64,000 nt of DNA. Source: Streptococcus parasanguinis (lineage in GTDB: Bacteria > Bacillota > Bacilli > Lactobacillales > Streptococcaceae). Where the stretch lies: positions 834,501 through 898,500 of the forward strand of contig NZ_CP134147.1 in NCBI RefSeq assembly GCF_032163505.1, given 5' to 3'. The translations under genes were made by a program, and so were the position numbers. How positions within the stretch are numbered: the first letter of the stretch is position 1; every line of letters begins with the position of its first letter. Below, one piece after another: positions 8,418-17,593 of the stretch. The notes beneath the pieces are model-generated. The model saw only the letters and a list, made by a program, of their open reading frames with translations, ran no database searches and was not told the DNA's origin.

Positions 8418-9344
8418 ATGGTTATATCAGTTGTAGTCCCATGTTTTAACGAAGAAGAATCGATTCCATTGTTTTATCGAGAAATGGAACGTGTTCGGAT
8501 GAAGATGGGAGAAAAGTTTGAATATATTTTTATAAATGATGGCTCTTCAGATGGTACGCTATCTGTTCTTCAAAAGCTACATGTTACAGATTCAAATGTG
8601 CACTACCTTTCTTTTTCTCGAAATTTTGGGAAAGAGGCGGCGCTGTACGCTGGACTTGAGCGTGCTAGTGGTGAATACGTGACCGTCATGGATGTAGATC
8701 TGCAGGACCCTCCTGAGTTATTGATCGAAATGAAGCAGAAGTTGGAGGAACAGCCGAATTTAGACTGTGTCGGAACGAGACGCGTAACCCGGGATGGGGA
8801 ACCACCGATCCGCTCTTTCTTTGCACGGATGTTTTATAAATTGATCAATCATATTAGCCAAGTGGAAATGGTTGACGGGGCGCGTGATTTTCGTTTGATG
8901 CGTCGTCCTATGGTCGATGCGATTCTTGAGCTCTCGGAGTACAATCGTTTCTCAAAAGGAATTTTTGCTTGGGTAGGATTTGAGACAGAATACCTCGAAT
9001 ATAAAAATGTAGAGCGCGTGGCAGGAGAGACGTCTTGGAATTTTTGGTCCCTCTTTAAGTATTCGATTGAAGGGATTGTCAATTTTTCGGATGCCCCATT
9101 AAACATTGCCTTTATTGGTGGACTTTTATCTTGGATCTTGGCCTTTATCATGGTGATTCTGATTGTGATCCGTACCTTAGTCTTTGGGGATCCTACTTCA
9201 GGTTGGCCATCCCTTATGACAGTGATTCTTTTCCTAGGAGGGTTCCAATTACTAACCATTGGGATTTTAGGGAAATATATCGGTAAGATATTCATGGAAA
9301 CCAAGAAACGTCCAATCTATGTCATCAAAGAGAAAAGTAAGTAA
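8418..9344 (+). CDS. GtrB-like polyprenyl-phosphate glycosyltransferase
   Basis: This 308-residue protein has an N-terminal GT2 domain (VISVVVPCFNEEESIP, NDGSSDGT, DVDLQDPPE) and two C-terminal membrane helices at about 230-255 and 264-290, the architecture of GtrB / YkcC bactoprenol glucosyltransferases. The family makes undecaprenyl-phosphate glucose or a similar carrier for modification outside the membrane. AGGAG at 8407-8411 is the ribosome binding site. It is a second carrier-sugar synthase in this locus besides the GacI-like enzyme, so two different side groups may be made. A/T content drops within its first 200 bp to the level of the core genome. In S. mutans and related species a similar gene (sccN/rgp-linked) lies at this position. 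Confidence 0.85.
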   Translation: MVISVVVPCFNEEESIPLFYREMERVRMKMGEKFEYIFINDGSSDGTLSVLQKLHVTDSNVHYLSFSRNFGKEAALYAGLERASGEYVTVMDVDLQDPPELLIEMKQKLEEQPNLDCVGTRRVTRDGEPPIRSFFARMFYKLINHISQVEMVDGARDFRLMRRPMVDAILELSEYNRFSKGIFAWVGFETEYLEYKNVERVAGETSWNFWSLFKYSIEGIVNFSDAPLNIAFIGGLLSWILAFIMVILIVIRTLVFGDPTSGWPSLMTVILFLGGFQLLTIGILGKYIGKIFMETKKRPIYVIKEKSK

Positions 9345-9369
9345 AAAGCAGAAAACTTCTGCTTTTTTT
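9343..9369 (+). terminator. Terminator after gtrB-like gene
   Basis: AAGCAGAA (9346-9353) pairs with TTCTGCTT (9357-9364) across an AAC loop, followed by a T-run to 9369. Confidence 0.8.
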
Positions 9370-9377
9370 GCTATAAT
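9369..9377 (+). promoter_or_regulatory. Extended -10 promoter of rmlD
   Basis: TGCTATAAT at 9369-9377 directly follows the terminator. ATG of rmlD is at 9410 with GAAAGGAACG between. Confidence 0.65.
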
Positions 9378-9409
9378 GATAGAGAAAAAGCATTCGAAAG
9401 GAACGTAAC

Positions 9410-10261
9410 ATGATTTTAATTACAGGAGCAAATGGGCAGCTTGGAACAGAACTTCGCCATTTGTTAGATGAACGAAATGAAGAATATGTAGCTGTTGATG
9501 TGGCTGAGATGGACATTACAAATGCAGAGAAAGTTGATGAGGTTTTTGCGGAAGTGAAGCCAACTCTAGTCTACCACTGTGCTGCCTATACAGCCGTTGA
9601 TGCTGCTGAAGATGAAGGGAAAGAGTTGGACTACGCCATCAACGTGACTGGTACGGAAAATGTAGCGAAGGCGTCTGAAAAGCATGGAGCGACCTTAGTC
9701 TATATCTCAACGGACTACGTGTTTGATGGGAATAAGCCAGTGGGCCAAGAATGGGAAGTAGACGATCAACCAGATCCCCAAACAGAGTACGGTCGTACCA
9801 AGCGCATGGGAGAAGAATTGGTTGAGAAGCATGTTTCGAACTTCTATATCATCCGTACAGCTTGGGTATTTGGAAATTATGGTAAAAACTTTGTCTTCAC
9901 GATGCAAAACCTAGCCAAGACTCACAAGACTTTGACAGTTGTTAATGACCAACATGGTCGTCCAACCTGGACACGTACTTTAGCAGAATTTATGACCTAT
10001 CTAGCTGAAAATCGTAAAGAATATGGTTACTATCACTTGTCAAATGATGCAAAAGAAGATACAACTTGGTATGACTTTGCGGTTGAGATCCTCAAAGATA
10101 CGGATGTAGAAGTGAAGCCAGTGGATTCTAGCCAATTTCCAGCTAAGGCAAAACGTCCACTGAACTCAACGATGAGCTTGGCTAAGGCTAAGGCCACAGG
10201 ATTCGTCATTCCGTCATGGAAGGATGCTCTAAAAGAGTTCTATAAACAAGAAGTGAAATAA
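9410..10261 (+). CDS. rmlD: dTDP-4-dehydrorhamnose reductase
   Basis: This 283-residue short-chain dehydrogenase carries the nucleotide motif ILITGANGQLGTEL at its N-terminus and the catalytic pair in EYGRTKRMGE (Tyr-x3-Lys, about residues 128-132). TDYVFDG and the C-terminal region with RPTWT and RPLNS are typical of RmlD. It carries out the last step of dTDP-L-rhamnose synthesis in the cytosol, supplying the donor used by the RgpA/B/F rhamnosyltransferases encoded just downstream. It has its own promoter and a terminator (10273-10294), so it is transcribed as a single gene. rmlA, rmlB and rmlC are not in this window. Confidence 0.95.
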   Translation: MILITGANGQLGTELRHLLDERNEEYVAVDVAEMDITNAEKVDEVFAEVKPTLVYHCAAYTAVDAAEDEGKELDYAINVTGTENVAKASEKHGATLVYISTDYVFDGNKPVGQEWEVDDQPDPQTEYGRTKRMGEELVEKHVSNFYIIRTAWVFGNYGKNFVFTMQNLAKTHKTLTVVNDQHGRPTWTRTLAEFMTYLAENRKEYGYYHLSNDAKEDTTWYDFAVEILKDTDVEVKPVDSSQFPAKAKRPLNSTMSLAKAKATGFVIPSWKDALKEFYKQEVK

Positions 10262-10272
10262 TTATAATGTTG

Positions 10273-10294
10273 GCGACCCTCTAGGGTCGCTTTT
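10273..10294 (+). terminator. Terminator after rmlD
   Basis: GCGACCC (10273-10279) pairs with GGGTCGC (10284-10290) around a TCTA loop, then TTTT. Confidence 0.85.
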
Positions 10295-10327
10295 CTGTTT
10301 GGAATAGGCAAAAAGCCTAGAAAATGG

Positions 10328-10333
10328 TATAAT
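10328..10333 (+). promoter_or_regulatory. -10 box of the rgp operon
   Basis: TATAAT at 10328-10333 lies 34 bp before rgpA, with AGAAAGGGA as ribosome binding site. No other promoter is evident until past rgpF, so rgpA-F likely form one transcript. Confidence 0.6.
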
Positions 10334-10367
10334 TGAGTAGACTGTAAATTGTTAGAAAGGGAATATT

Positions 10368-11516
10368 ATGCAACATGTTTTTATTATCGGAAGTCGTGGG
10401 CTTCCGGCTCAATATGGCGGTTTTGAGACTTTTGTGGACCAATTGGTCTCCCATCGAGTGTCTTCGGAAATCCAGTACCATGTTGCTTGCCTTTCTAATG
10501 ATCAAGCTTATCATCATTTTGACTATAAGGGTGTCGATTGTTTTACGATTAAAGCACCCAAGCTTGGGCCTGCACGGGTCATTGCCTATGATATGATGGC
10601 CATCAGCTATGCCCTGAAGGTCATCGAGAAGCAAGGAATTGAAAAGCCGATTTTTTATGTTTTGGGCAATACCATTGGTGCTTTCGTAGCACCTTTTGCG
10701 CGCAAGATCCATAAAATGGGTGGCCAATTTTATATCAATCCAGATGGACTGGAGTGGAAGCGGGCCAAGTGGGCCAAACCGATCCAAGCCTATCTCAAGT
10801 ATTCTGAAAAAATCATGACGCGCCATGCTGACTTGGTGATTTCTGACAACCCGGGTATTGAGTCTTATATCAAGGAAGCCTATCCTTGGTCCAAGACGAC
10901 CTATATTGCCTATGGGACGGACTTGTCTCCAACCAGCCTAAGTAGTCAGGATAATAAGGTCCGAGAATTCTATCACAAGTGGCAGACTCAGGAGAAAAAC
11001 TATTACCTAATTTTGGGCCGTTTTGTCCCAGAAAATAATTACGAGACCGCCATTCGTGAATTTATGGCCTCTTCCACCAAAAGGGATTTGGTGATCATTT
11101 GTAACCAGGAAGGCAATCCTTATTTTGAGGAGCTCCGAGATTGTACTGAATTTGATCAGGATCCACGCGTCAAGTTTGTAGGAACGGTCTATGACCAAGA
11201 CCTGTTGAAGTATATCCGTAAAGAAGCCTTTGCCTATATCCATGGTCATGAAGTGGGCGGAACCAATCCGGGTCTCTTAGAGGCTCTTGCTCACACGGAT
11301 CTGAATTTAGTTTTAGGAGTCTCCTTTAACCAAACGGTTGCCAAGGACACAGCTCACTATTGGACTAAAGAAACTGGAAATTTGGCGCATTTGATTGATC
11401 AGGTCGATCCTTTAGAAGATGTATCTGAATGGGGTCAACGTGCCAAGGCCAATATGAAGCAAAACTTTACCTGGGAAAAAATTGTAGGTGAGTACGAGGA
11501 ATTATTCTTATCATGA
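10368..11516 (+). CDS. rgpA: Rhamnosyltransferase RgpA
   Basis: This 382-residue protein opens with HVFIIGSRGLPAQYGGFETFVDQL, the hallmark DUF1972/GT4 start of the beta-1,4-rhamnosyltransferase family (RgpA, Cps2T). A second domain from ~170 holds ILGRFVPENNYE and the GT4 donor-site stretch HGHEVGGTNPGLLEAL at ~300. The enzyme adds the first L-rhamnose to the GlcNAc-pyrophosphoryl-undecaprenol primer on the inner membrane face; the primer enzyme RgpG is not in this window. It overlaps rgpB by 4 nt. Gene order from here to 17.6 kb is that of S. mutans rgpA-F. Confidence 0.93.
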   Translation: MQHVFIIGSRGLPAQYGGFETFVDQLVSHRVSSEIQYHVACLSNDQAYHHFDYKGVDCFTIKAPKLGPARVIAYDMMAISYALKVIEKQGIEKPIFYVLGNTIGAFVAPFARKIHKMGGQFYINPDGLEWKRAKWAKPIQAYLKYSEKIMTRHADLVISDNPGIESYIKEAYPWSKTTYIAYGTDLSPTSLSSQDNKVREFYHKWQTQEKNYYLILGRFVPENNYETAIREFMASSTKRDLVIICNQEGNPYFEELRDCTEFDQDPRVKFVGTVYDQDLLKYIRKEAFAYIHGHEVGGTNPGLLEALAHTDLNLVLGVSFNQTVAKDTAHYWTKETGNLAHLIDQVDPLEDVSEWGQRAKANMKQNFTWEKIVGEYEELFLS

Positions 11517-12454
11517 AAGTAAATATCTTGTTGTCCACCTATAATGGTGAACAGTATCTAAAAGAGCAGGTCAAAAGTATCCAAGACCAGACTTATCAAG
11601 ACTGGAAACTCTTGATCCGAGATGATGGGTCGACAGATGGTACGGTGAAGATTATTCAAGAGTTGGTGGCCCAGGATGAGCGCATTCGTTTTATCAATCA
11701 AGGAGCTATCGAAAATCTCGGTGTTATCAAGAGCTTCCATGCCCTCTTGAAATATGAAAAAGCAGATCTTTATTGCTTCAGTGACCAAGATGATGTTTGG
11801 CTTCCTGAAAAAATTACTCTTCAAGTAGCAGAAGCCGAGAAGCATCCTCAAGAAGTACCTTTGCTGGTCTACACAGATTTAAAAGTGGTCGATGAAAACT
11901 TGCACGTGCAGCATGAAAGTATGATTCGCACCCAGTCTGATCATGCCAATACAGAACTGATTCAAGAGCTGACGGAAAATACGGTAACTGGTGGGGTAGC
12001 CATGATTAACCATGACCTGGCGGAATTGTGGACAGGTCAAGAAAAGCATGCACTCCTTATGCATGATTGGTATTTGGCCTTACTAGCAACTGCCTTTGGA
12101 AAGCTCATCTATATCGATCAGCCGACAGAGTTGTACCGTCAGCACAGTAGCAATGTTCTGGGGGCTCGTACCCTTAGAAAACGGGTTAAAAACTGGGTTC
12201 GCCCTCATATTCTTTTTGCTAAATATTGGAATCTCATCGAGTCCAGTCAAGAACAAGCAAAAAATTTATTGGATCTGCCTGTCAGTCCCCAAAATAAAGA
12301 AATTATTGAAAACTTTGTGACCATCATGGACGTTCCGCTAAGAGAACGTTTGAGAAGGATTCGTCAGTATGGTTATCGTAAGAACCGAGCTTTTCACACC
12401 TTTGTGTTTACTAGCTTGATTCTGACAAAGTTTGCATATCGAGGTAAAAAATAA
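11513..12454 (+). CDS. rgpB: Rhamnosyltransferase RgpB
   Basis: This GT2 enzyme of 313 residues shows VNILLSTYNGEQYLKEQV, the DDGSTDGT loop, and FSDQDDVWLP as DXD motif at ~86-95; the C-terminal part contains the helical stretch RHSSNVLG typical of RgpB. The known role is alternate alpha-1,3 rhamnosylation of the rhamnan backbone on the lipid carrier. It overlaps rgpA by 4 nt at its start and shares the last base of its stop with the first base of rgpC, so the three genes are translationally coupled. Confidence 0.92.
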   Translation: MKVNILLSTYNGEQYLKEQVKSIQDQTYQDWKLLIRDDGSTDGTVKIIQELVAQDERIRFINQGAIENLGVIKSFHALLKYEKADLYCFSDQDDVWLPEKITLQVAEAEKHPQEVPLLVYTDLKVVDENLHVQHESMIRTQSDHANTELIQELTENTVTGGVAMINHDLAELWTGQEKHALLMHDWYLALLATAFGKLIYIDQPTELYRQHSSNVLGARTLRKRVKNWVRPHILFAKYWNLIESSQEQAKNLLDLPVSPQNKEIIENFVTIMDVPLRERLRRIRQYGYRKNRAFHTFVFTSLILTKFAYRGKK

Positions 12455-13260
12455 TGTTTGACGTTTTTAGTCAGAAAAATCGAATTTTATTAAGAGAATT
12501 AATCAAAACAGACTTTAAATTACGTTACCAAGGATCAGCAATCGGTTATCTTTGGTCGATTTTAAAGCCCCTGATGACCTTTACGATCATGTATATTGTC
12601 TTCATCCGATTCTTACGCTTGGGTGGAGATGTGCCCCATTTCCCAGTTGCCCTCTTGTTGGCCAATGTAATCTGGGGCTTTTTCTCAGAAGCAACATCTA
12701 TGGGGATGGTGTCTATTGTTAGTCGAGGCGACTTGTTGCGAAAATTGAACTTCTCCAAACACATCATTGTCTTGTCTGCGATTTCAGGAGCAGCGATTAA
12801 CTTTGTCATTAACCTGGTTGTTGTCTTGATTTTTTCATTCTTTAATGGGGTGACATTCTCTTGGACAGCTTTGATGGTGATTCCGCTATTCTTTGAGTTG
12901 TTCTTGATGGCGACAGGATGTGCATTGATCTTAGCGACATTTTTTGTCCGTTTCCGTGACCTAGGTCAAGTCTGGGAAGTACTCCTGCAAGCCGGCCTGT
13001 ATGCGACGCCAATTATCTATCCAATTACCTTTATTGCAGACCGCAATCCCTGGGCTGCTAAGTTGGTCATGATGAATCCTTTGGCCCAAATTATTCAAGA
13101 CATGCGATACTTCTTGATTGATAAGGCCAACACCCCTGTCTGGCTTTTGGTGGAAAATAAGTTCTTGGTTTTGATTCCTTATGTTTTACCAATTCTTATT
13201 TTTGTCGCTGGCTATGCTTACTTTAACAAACATGCTAAGAAATTTGCGGAGATTCTCTAA
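12454..13260 (+). CDS. rgpC: Polysaccharide ABC transporter permease RgpC
   Basis: This 268-residue protein is an ABC-2 type permease with six hydrophobic segments, beginning after an N-terminal interfacial helix (ELIKTDFKLRYQGSAIGYLWS). That segment and the late LLQAGLYATPIIYP motif are typical of O-antigen and teichoic-acid exporters such as Wzm and TagG. With RgpD it moves the lipid-linked rhamnan across the membrane. The last base of its stop codon overlaps the RgpD ATG, so both subunits are made together. Confidence 0.93.
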   Translation: MFDVFSQKNRILLRELIKTDFKLRYQGSAIGYLWSILKPLMTFTIMYIVFIRFLRLGGDVPHFPVALLLANVIWGFFSEATSMGMVSIVSRGDLLRKLNFSKHIIVLSAISGAAINFVINLVVVLIFSFFNGVTFSWTALMVIPLFFELFLMATGCALILATFFVRFRDLGQVWEVLLQAGLYATPIIYPITFIADRNPWAAKLVMMNPLAQIIQDMRYFLIDKANTPVWLLVENKFLVLIPYVLPILIFVAGYAYFNKHAKKFAEIL

Positions 13261-14483
13261 TGACAGATAAACAAATTGCAGTAAAAGTAGACCATGTCAG
13301 CAAGTACTTTAAGTTGCCAACAGAGGCAACCAACAGTCTTCGAACTGCCCTGGTCAATCGCTTCAAAGGCATTAAAGGCTACAAAGAACAACATGTGCTT
13401 AAGGATATTTCTTTTGAAGTAGAAAAAGGTGATTTTTTCGGGATCCTCGGAAGAAATGGTTCTGGAAAATCGACTCTCTTGAAAATTATTTCTGAAATCT
13501 ATGTGCCGGAAAAAGGTACCGTCACCATCGATGGGAAATTGGTGTCCTTTATCGAGCTTGGAGTGGGCTTTAACCCAGAGCTGACTGGTCGTGAAAATGT
13601 CTATATGAACGGGGCTATGCTGGGCTTCTCGACAGCTGAAATTGATGCCATGTATGATGATATCGTAGACTTTGCTGAGTTGCATGAATTCATGAACCAA
13701 AAGCTCAAGAACTACTCATCAGGCATGCAGGTTCGTCTAGCCTTTTCGGTTGCCATTAAGGCCCAAGGGGATATCTTGATTTTGGATGAGGTCCTAGCAG
13801 TAGGAGATGAGGCCTTCCAGCGCAAGTGTAACGATTACTTCCAAGAACGCAAGAAATCAGGGAAAACCACGATCCTGGTTACCCATGATATGGGAGCTGT
13901 CAAGAAATATTGTAACAAGGCTGTTTTGATTGAAAATGGATTGGTGAAGGCTTTAGGGAGTCCAGAAAATGTTGCCAATCAGTACAGTTTTGATAATACA
14001 GCTCCTTTGCAACAGGGAGGAGAAGCTAATGGAGCAGGCAATTCCAACCAGGAAGAAAAAGTCTTGGTTGAAAATTTTCAGCTTCAGTTGTTAAGCTCAA
14101 ACAAATTACGTCCTCAAGATCCTATTCAGTTCCAGATTGATTTTGATGTTCGTGAAGATATCAGGACCTATATCGCTCTGTCTTTAACGGATATTGATCG
14201 GAACATTTGGATCTACAATGATAATTCTATGAATCAACTGATGAGTGGAGCTGGACATAAAACAGTTCATTATACTTGTTCACTGCCAACTGTAAATGAC
14301 TTAAAAATGAAATTGGAAGTGACAGTAAGGGATGAGGAAGGGCAGATGTTGGCCTTTTCAGATGCCACCCAGACTCCACTGATCTTTATCAATCGAGATG
14401 ATATCGCTTTGGATGATAAATCAGCAATGGATTCGGCAAGTGGCTTAATCCAACGCAATGGAACATGGTCAATGACTGACTAG
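13260..14483 (+). CDS. rgpD: Polysaccharide ABC transporter ATPase RgpD
   Basis: This 407-residue ATPase has Walker A GRNGSGKST (~residue 64), signature YSSGMQVRL, Walker B ILILDEVLAVGDEAF and a switch His in VTHD. After ~245 it carries an extra domain of about 150 residues with beta-strand character (FQLQLLSSNKL to MLAFSDATQ), resembling the Wzt C-terminal carbohydrate-recognition domain. In O9a-type systems that domain reads a mark on the finished polymer; a similar check may operate here. Between the two domains is a low-complexity linker rich in Q, G, N and A. Confidence 0.93.
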   Translation: MTDKQIAVKVDHVSKYFKLPTEATNSLRTALVNRFKGIKGYKEQHVLKDISFEVEKGDFFGILGRNGSGKSTLLKIISEIYVPEKGTVTIDGKLVSFIELGVGFNPELTGRENVYMNGAMLGFSTAEIDAMYDDIVDFAELHEFMNQKLKNYSSGMQVRLAFSVAIKAQGDILILDEVLAVGDEAFQRKCNDYFQERKKSGKTTILVTHDMGAVKKYCNKAVLIENGLVKALGSPENVANQYSFDNTAPLQQGGEANGAGNSNQEEKVLVENFQLQLLSSNKLRPQDPIQFQIDFDVREDIRTYIALSLTDIDRNIWIYNDNSMNQLMSGAGHKTVHYTCSLPTVNDLKMKLEVTVRDEEGQMLAFSDATQTPLIFINRDDIALDDKSAMDSASGLIQRNGTWSMTD

Positions 14484-14495
14484 ACTGAGGGAAAT

Positions 14496-15845
14496 ATGAA
14501 AACGACGCCTTTTGTTTCGATTATTTGTACGGTTTTTAATAAAGAGCCCTGGCTAAAGAAGACGATTGATAGCTTCTTAGCCCAACAAACAGAGTTTGAT
14601 TATGAGATTATCTTGGTGGATGATGCTTCAAGCGATGGATCTCGTTCTATCATTCATGATTATCAAGCCAACTACCCTGATCTGATTCGTGCCTTTTATC
14701 AGGATGAGAATCAGGGAATTTCTAAAACCTGGGTCTCTATCTGTAAAGAAGCACGTGGAAAGTATATTGCCCGCTGTGATGGAGATGATTTTTGGTTAGA
14801 CCCTTTAAAACTTCAGAAACAGGTTGACTTATTAGAAAGTGAACCTGATTGCAAATGGTCCAATACAGATTTTGATATTTATGATGAACAAGGAACCCTC
14901 GTTTCTAAGGCCGGCTTTGCTAATCATACGATTCCATTAGCAGATACCTATGAAAAGATGCTTGCAACAAGAGGGTTTACCATGGCCTCTACATGGCTAG
15001 TTGATAGAGATCTGATGTTAGAAGTAAATCAAGAGTTAGACTTAACAACATCAGATGATACTTTCAACCTCCAATTGGAACTCTTTCAACGGACTTCTTT
15101 AGCCTATCTGGATGAAGCGACAGTTGCTTATACCATTAATCAAGGATCGGATTCTCGTCCAACTGATTTCAGAAAACTAGAACGCCGATTTCATAAGTTG
15201 TTGAAAACACAACTTGACTATCTTGATAAATATCCAAATGCCGATTATAAAGAGATGACGAAGATCCTTTTAGATCGTAATAATACTTATGAGATTCGTC
15301 TTTCCAAACCAATGGATTCTCTTTCACACATCGGAATGGAGTCTGTTACAATTTATTTTGGTTACGAAGAAAATACTTATTCGGAAGATCGTACCATGAC
15401 CAAACTTCTTCAAAAAGAAGATAGTCTGGCAATCGAAATTCCGAAGGGAACTTCTGTTATCCGAGTTGATCTGTCTGAAAGTCCAAGTTATTACTCTGAT
15501 GTTGAATTGAGAGATTCTAACGGAAAGGTTTGCTCGCCAGTTTATAGTAATGGTATCGTTACAGATAATTTGTTTCTTTTTAGTGAACCAGATCCTCAAT
15601 TGATTTATGAAGTTGAAGAAGAAGGTGTGTATCAACTGAGCTATAAAATGATTTCTATAGATAATCCCTCTGCACCGGATTATATTGGAAAAGTTTTTGC
15701 TGCCGAAATGTTAGATTGTCAAAATAGTTTGAAAAATCTTGAGGCAGAGTTACAAGCTACGAAAGAAGCATATAATACAGTCATCCATTCTCGCCGTTGG
15801 ACCATTCCAACAAAGATCTTGAAATTCTTTAGAATAAGGAAATAA
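14496..15845 (+). CDS. rgpE: Glycosyltransferase RgpE with C-terminal beta-rich extension
   Basis: Residues 1-240 are a GT2 domain: FVSIICTVFNKEPWLKKTI, DDASSDGSRS, CDGDDFWLDP (DXD at ~92) and the TSDDTFNLQLEL acceptor motif. Residues ~270-390 are predicted beta-rich, with no motif I recognise. They are followed by a short coiled coil (QNSLKNLEAELQATKEAYN) and the end motif SRRWTIPTKILKF, which recurs at the ends of many streptococcal wall glycosyltransferases. In S. mutans, RgpE adds the glucose side chain. The gene sits in the rgp transcript, 12 nt after rgpD and 1 nt before rgpF. The core call is firm; whether the added sugar is glucose here is inferred. Confidence 0.85.
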   Translation: MKTTPFVSIICTVFNKEPWLKKTIDSFLAQQTEFDYEIILVDDASSDGSRSIIHDYQANYPDLIRAFYQDENQGISKTWVSICKEARGKYIARCDGDDFWLDPLKLQKQVDLLESEPDCKWSNTDFDIYDEQGTLVSKAGFANHTIPLADTYEKMLATRGFTMASTWLVDRDLMLEVNQELDLTTSDDTFNLQLELFQRTSLAYLDEATVAYTINQGSDSRPTDFRKLERRFHKLLKTQLDYLDKYPNADYKEMTKILLDRNNTYEIRLSKPMDSLSHIGMESVTIYFGYEENTYSEDRTMTKLLQKEDSLAIEIPKGTSVIRVDLSESPSYYSDVELRDSNGKVCSPVYSNGIVTDNLFLFSEPDPQLIYEVEEEGVYQLSYKMISIDNPSAPDYIGKVFAAEMLDCQNSLKNLEAELQATKEAYNTVIHSRRWTIPTKILKFFRIRK

Positions 15846-15846
15846 T

Positions 15847-17592
15847 ATGCAACGTTTACTTTTATATGTTCACTATAATAAGTTTAATTTTATTAGTGGA
15901 CATGTACTTTACCAATTAGAATACATTCGTCCCTTGTATTCACGGGTGGTCTTTATCTCCAATAGTCAACTACCAGAAGATGTGAAGTCTAATTTAGTAG
16001 CACAGCATCTGGTAGACGATATTCTAGAGCGCCAAAATATTGGCTTTGACTTTGCGGCTTGGCGGGATGGAATGAAGACAGTTGGCTTTGACCAACTGGC
16101 TCATTTTGATTCGGTTACCCTCATGAATGATACCTGCTTTGGACCTCTTTGGGATCTAGAACCAATCTACCAAAAATTTGAGAATGATGATGAGGTTGAT
16201 TTCTGGGGAATGACCAATTACCGGAAAGACAAGGATTTTAACGAGCATATTCAGAGTTATTATCTCAGCTTTAAAAAACAGGTTATTGAATCAAGTACTT
16301 TCCATGAATTTTGGCAGGGAGTTCAAGACTTTACCAATGTTCAGGATGTGATCGATAACTACGAGACCAAGGTCACAACGAACTTCTTGGATGCTGGTTT
16401 TCACTATAAGACGGTCTTTGATACCATTCATGAAGACACCACAGGAATGCTCTATCCAGACTTTTCTTACTATAATCCTACAGCGATTCTCAATCATAAG
16501 GTTCCTTTCATCAAAGTCAAAACCATTGCAAATAATGAAGGAATTATGCCTTATATTTTTGACGAGTTGGAGCGTGTATCGAACTATCCATTAGACTTGA
16601 TCCTCAACCACATGTCTATGATTGATCGTCCGGACTATCCTTATCTCTTGTCTCGTAAGTACTTGAAAAACCAGGAATTAGCTGGAGAGTTCGGTAAAAA
16701 AGTTGCGGTTCATCTTCATGTCTTTTATGTGGACCTCTTGGAAGAATTTCTAGATGCTTTCCAAGCTTTTCATTTCGCTTATGACTTATGGATTACGACA
16801 GATGTAGAAGAGAAGAAGCAGGCTATTGAACAAATCCTTTCTAATCGAGCACAAGATGCGACGGTTGTGGTGACTGGAAATATTGGACGAGATGTGTTGC
16901 CAATGTTGCTCTTAAAAGAGCAACTCTCTCGTTATGACTATGTAGGCCATTTCCATACCAAGAAATCCAAAGAAGCAGATTTCTGGGCAGGTGAATCTTG
17001 GCGGAAAGAATTGATCGAGATGTTGGTCAAACCGGCTGATCAAATCCTAGCCAATATGGAAGCCAATCCAAAAGTCGGAATCACTATCGCAGATATTCCA
17101 ACTTTCTTCCGTTACAATCGAATAGTGGTTGCTTGGAATGAGGCTCTTATTTCGCCAGAGATGAACAAGCTCTGGGAACGGATGGGAGCGACCAAGACGA
17201 TTGACTTCAAAAATCTCAATACCTTTGTCATGAGTTATGGGACCTTTGTTTGGTTTAAATATGATGCTTTGAAACCACTCTTTGATTTGAATTTGACAGC
17301 AGCAGATGTTCCAGCTGAACCTCTACCTCAAAATTCGATATTGCATGCGATCGAACGTTTGTTGATCTACATTGCTTGGGACCAAAAATATGACTTTAGG
17401 ATCTCTCAAAACCCACATGTTCTGACACCATTTATTGATAATAAGCAATTGAACAATCGTGAAGATCTTCAACCCCATACCTTTGTAGACTTTAATCAAA
17501 TTGGAGGGATCAAAGGAGCCTTGAAGTATATCGTGATAGGGCCTGCAAGAGCTGTGAAATATATACTAAAAAGAATGATAAAAAGAAAGTAG
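15847..17592 (+). CDS. rgpF: Rhamnan synthesis protein RgpF
   Basis: This 581-residue protein matches the rhamnan synthesis F family (PF05045). Its N-terminal half contains RQNIGFDFAAWRDGM and LMNDTCFGPL, and a second repeat-like half starts near 290 (KVAVHLHVFYVDLLEEF) with GRDVLPMLL and VGHFHTKKS. It is a two-domain rhamnosyltransferase that extends the backbone in alternation with RgpB at the cytosolic face. It ends with a basic tail (KYILKRMIKRK). It is the last of the conserved rgpA-F set; base composition becomes sharply A/T-rich right after its stop. Confidence 0.93.
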   Translation: MQRLLLYVHYNKFNFISGHVLYQLEYIRPLYSRVVFISNSQLPEDVKSNLVAQHLVDDILERQNIGFDFAAWRDGMKTVGFDQLAHFDSVTLMNDTCFGPLWDLEPIYQKFENDDEVDFWGMTNYRKDKDFNEHIQSYYLSFKKQVIESSTFHEFWQGVQDFTNVQDVIDNYETKVTTNFLDAGFHYKTVFDTIHEDTTGMLYPDFSYYNPTAILNHKVPFIKVKTIANNEGIMPYIFDELERVSNYPLDLILNHMSMIDRPDYPYLLSRKYLKNQELAGEFGKKVAVHLHVFYVDLLEEFLDAFQAFHFAYDLWITTDVEEKKQAIEQILSNRAQDATVVVTGNIGRDVLPMLLLKEQLSRYDYVGHFHTKKSKEADFWAGESWRKELIEMLVKPADQILANMEANPKVGITIADIPTFFRYNRIVVAWNEALISPEMNKLWERMGATKTIDFKNLNTFVMSYGTFVWFKYDALKPLFDLNLTAADVPAEPLPQNSILHAIERLLIYIAWDQKYDFRISQNPHVLTPFIDNKQLNNREDLQPHTFVDFNQIGGIKGALKYIVIGPARAVKYILKRMIKRK

Positions 17593-17593
17593 A

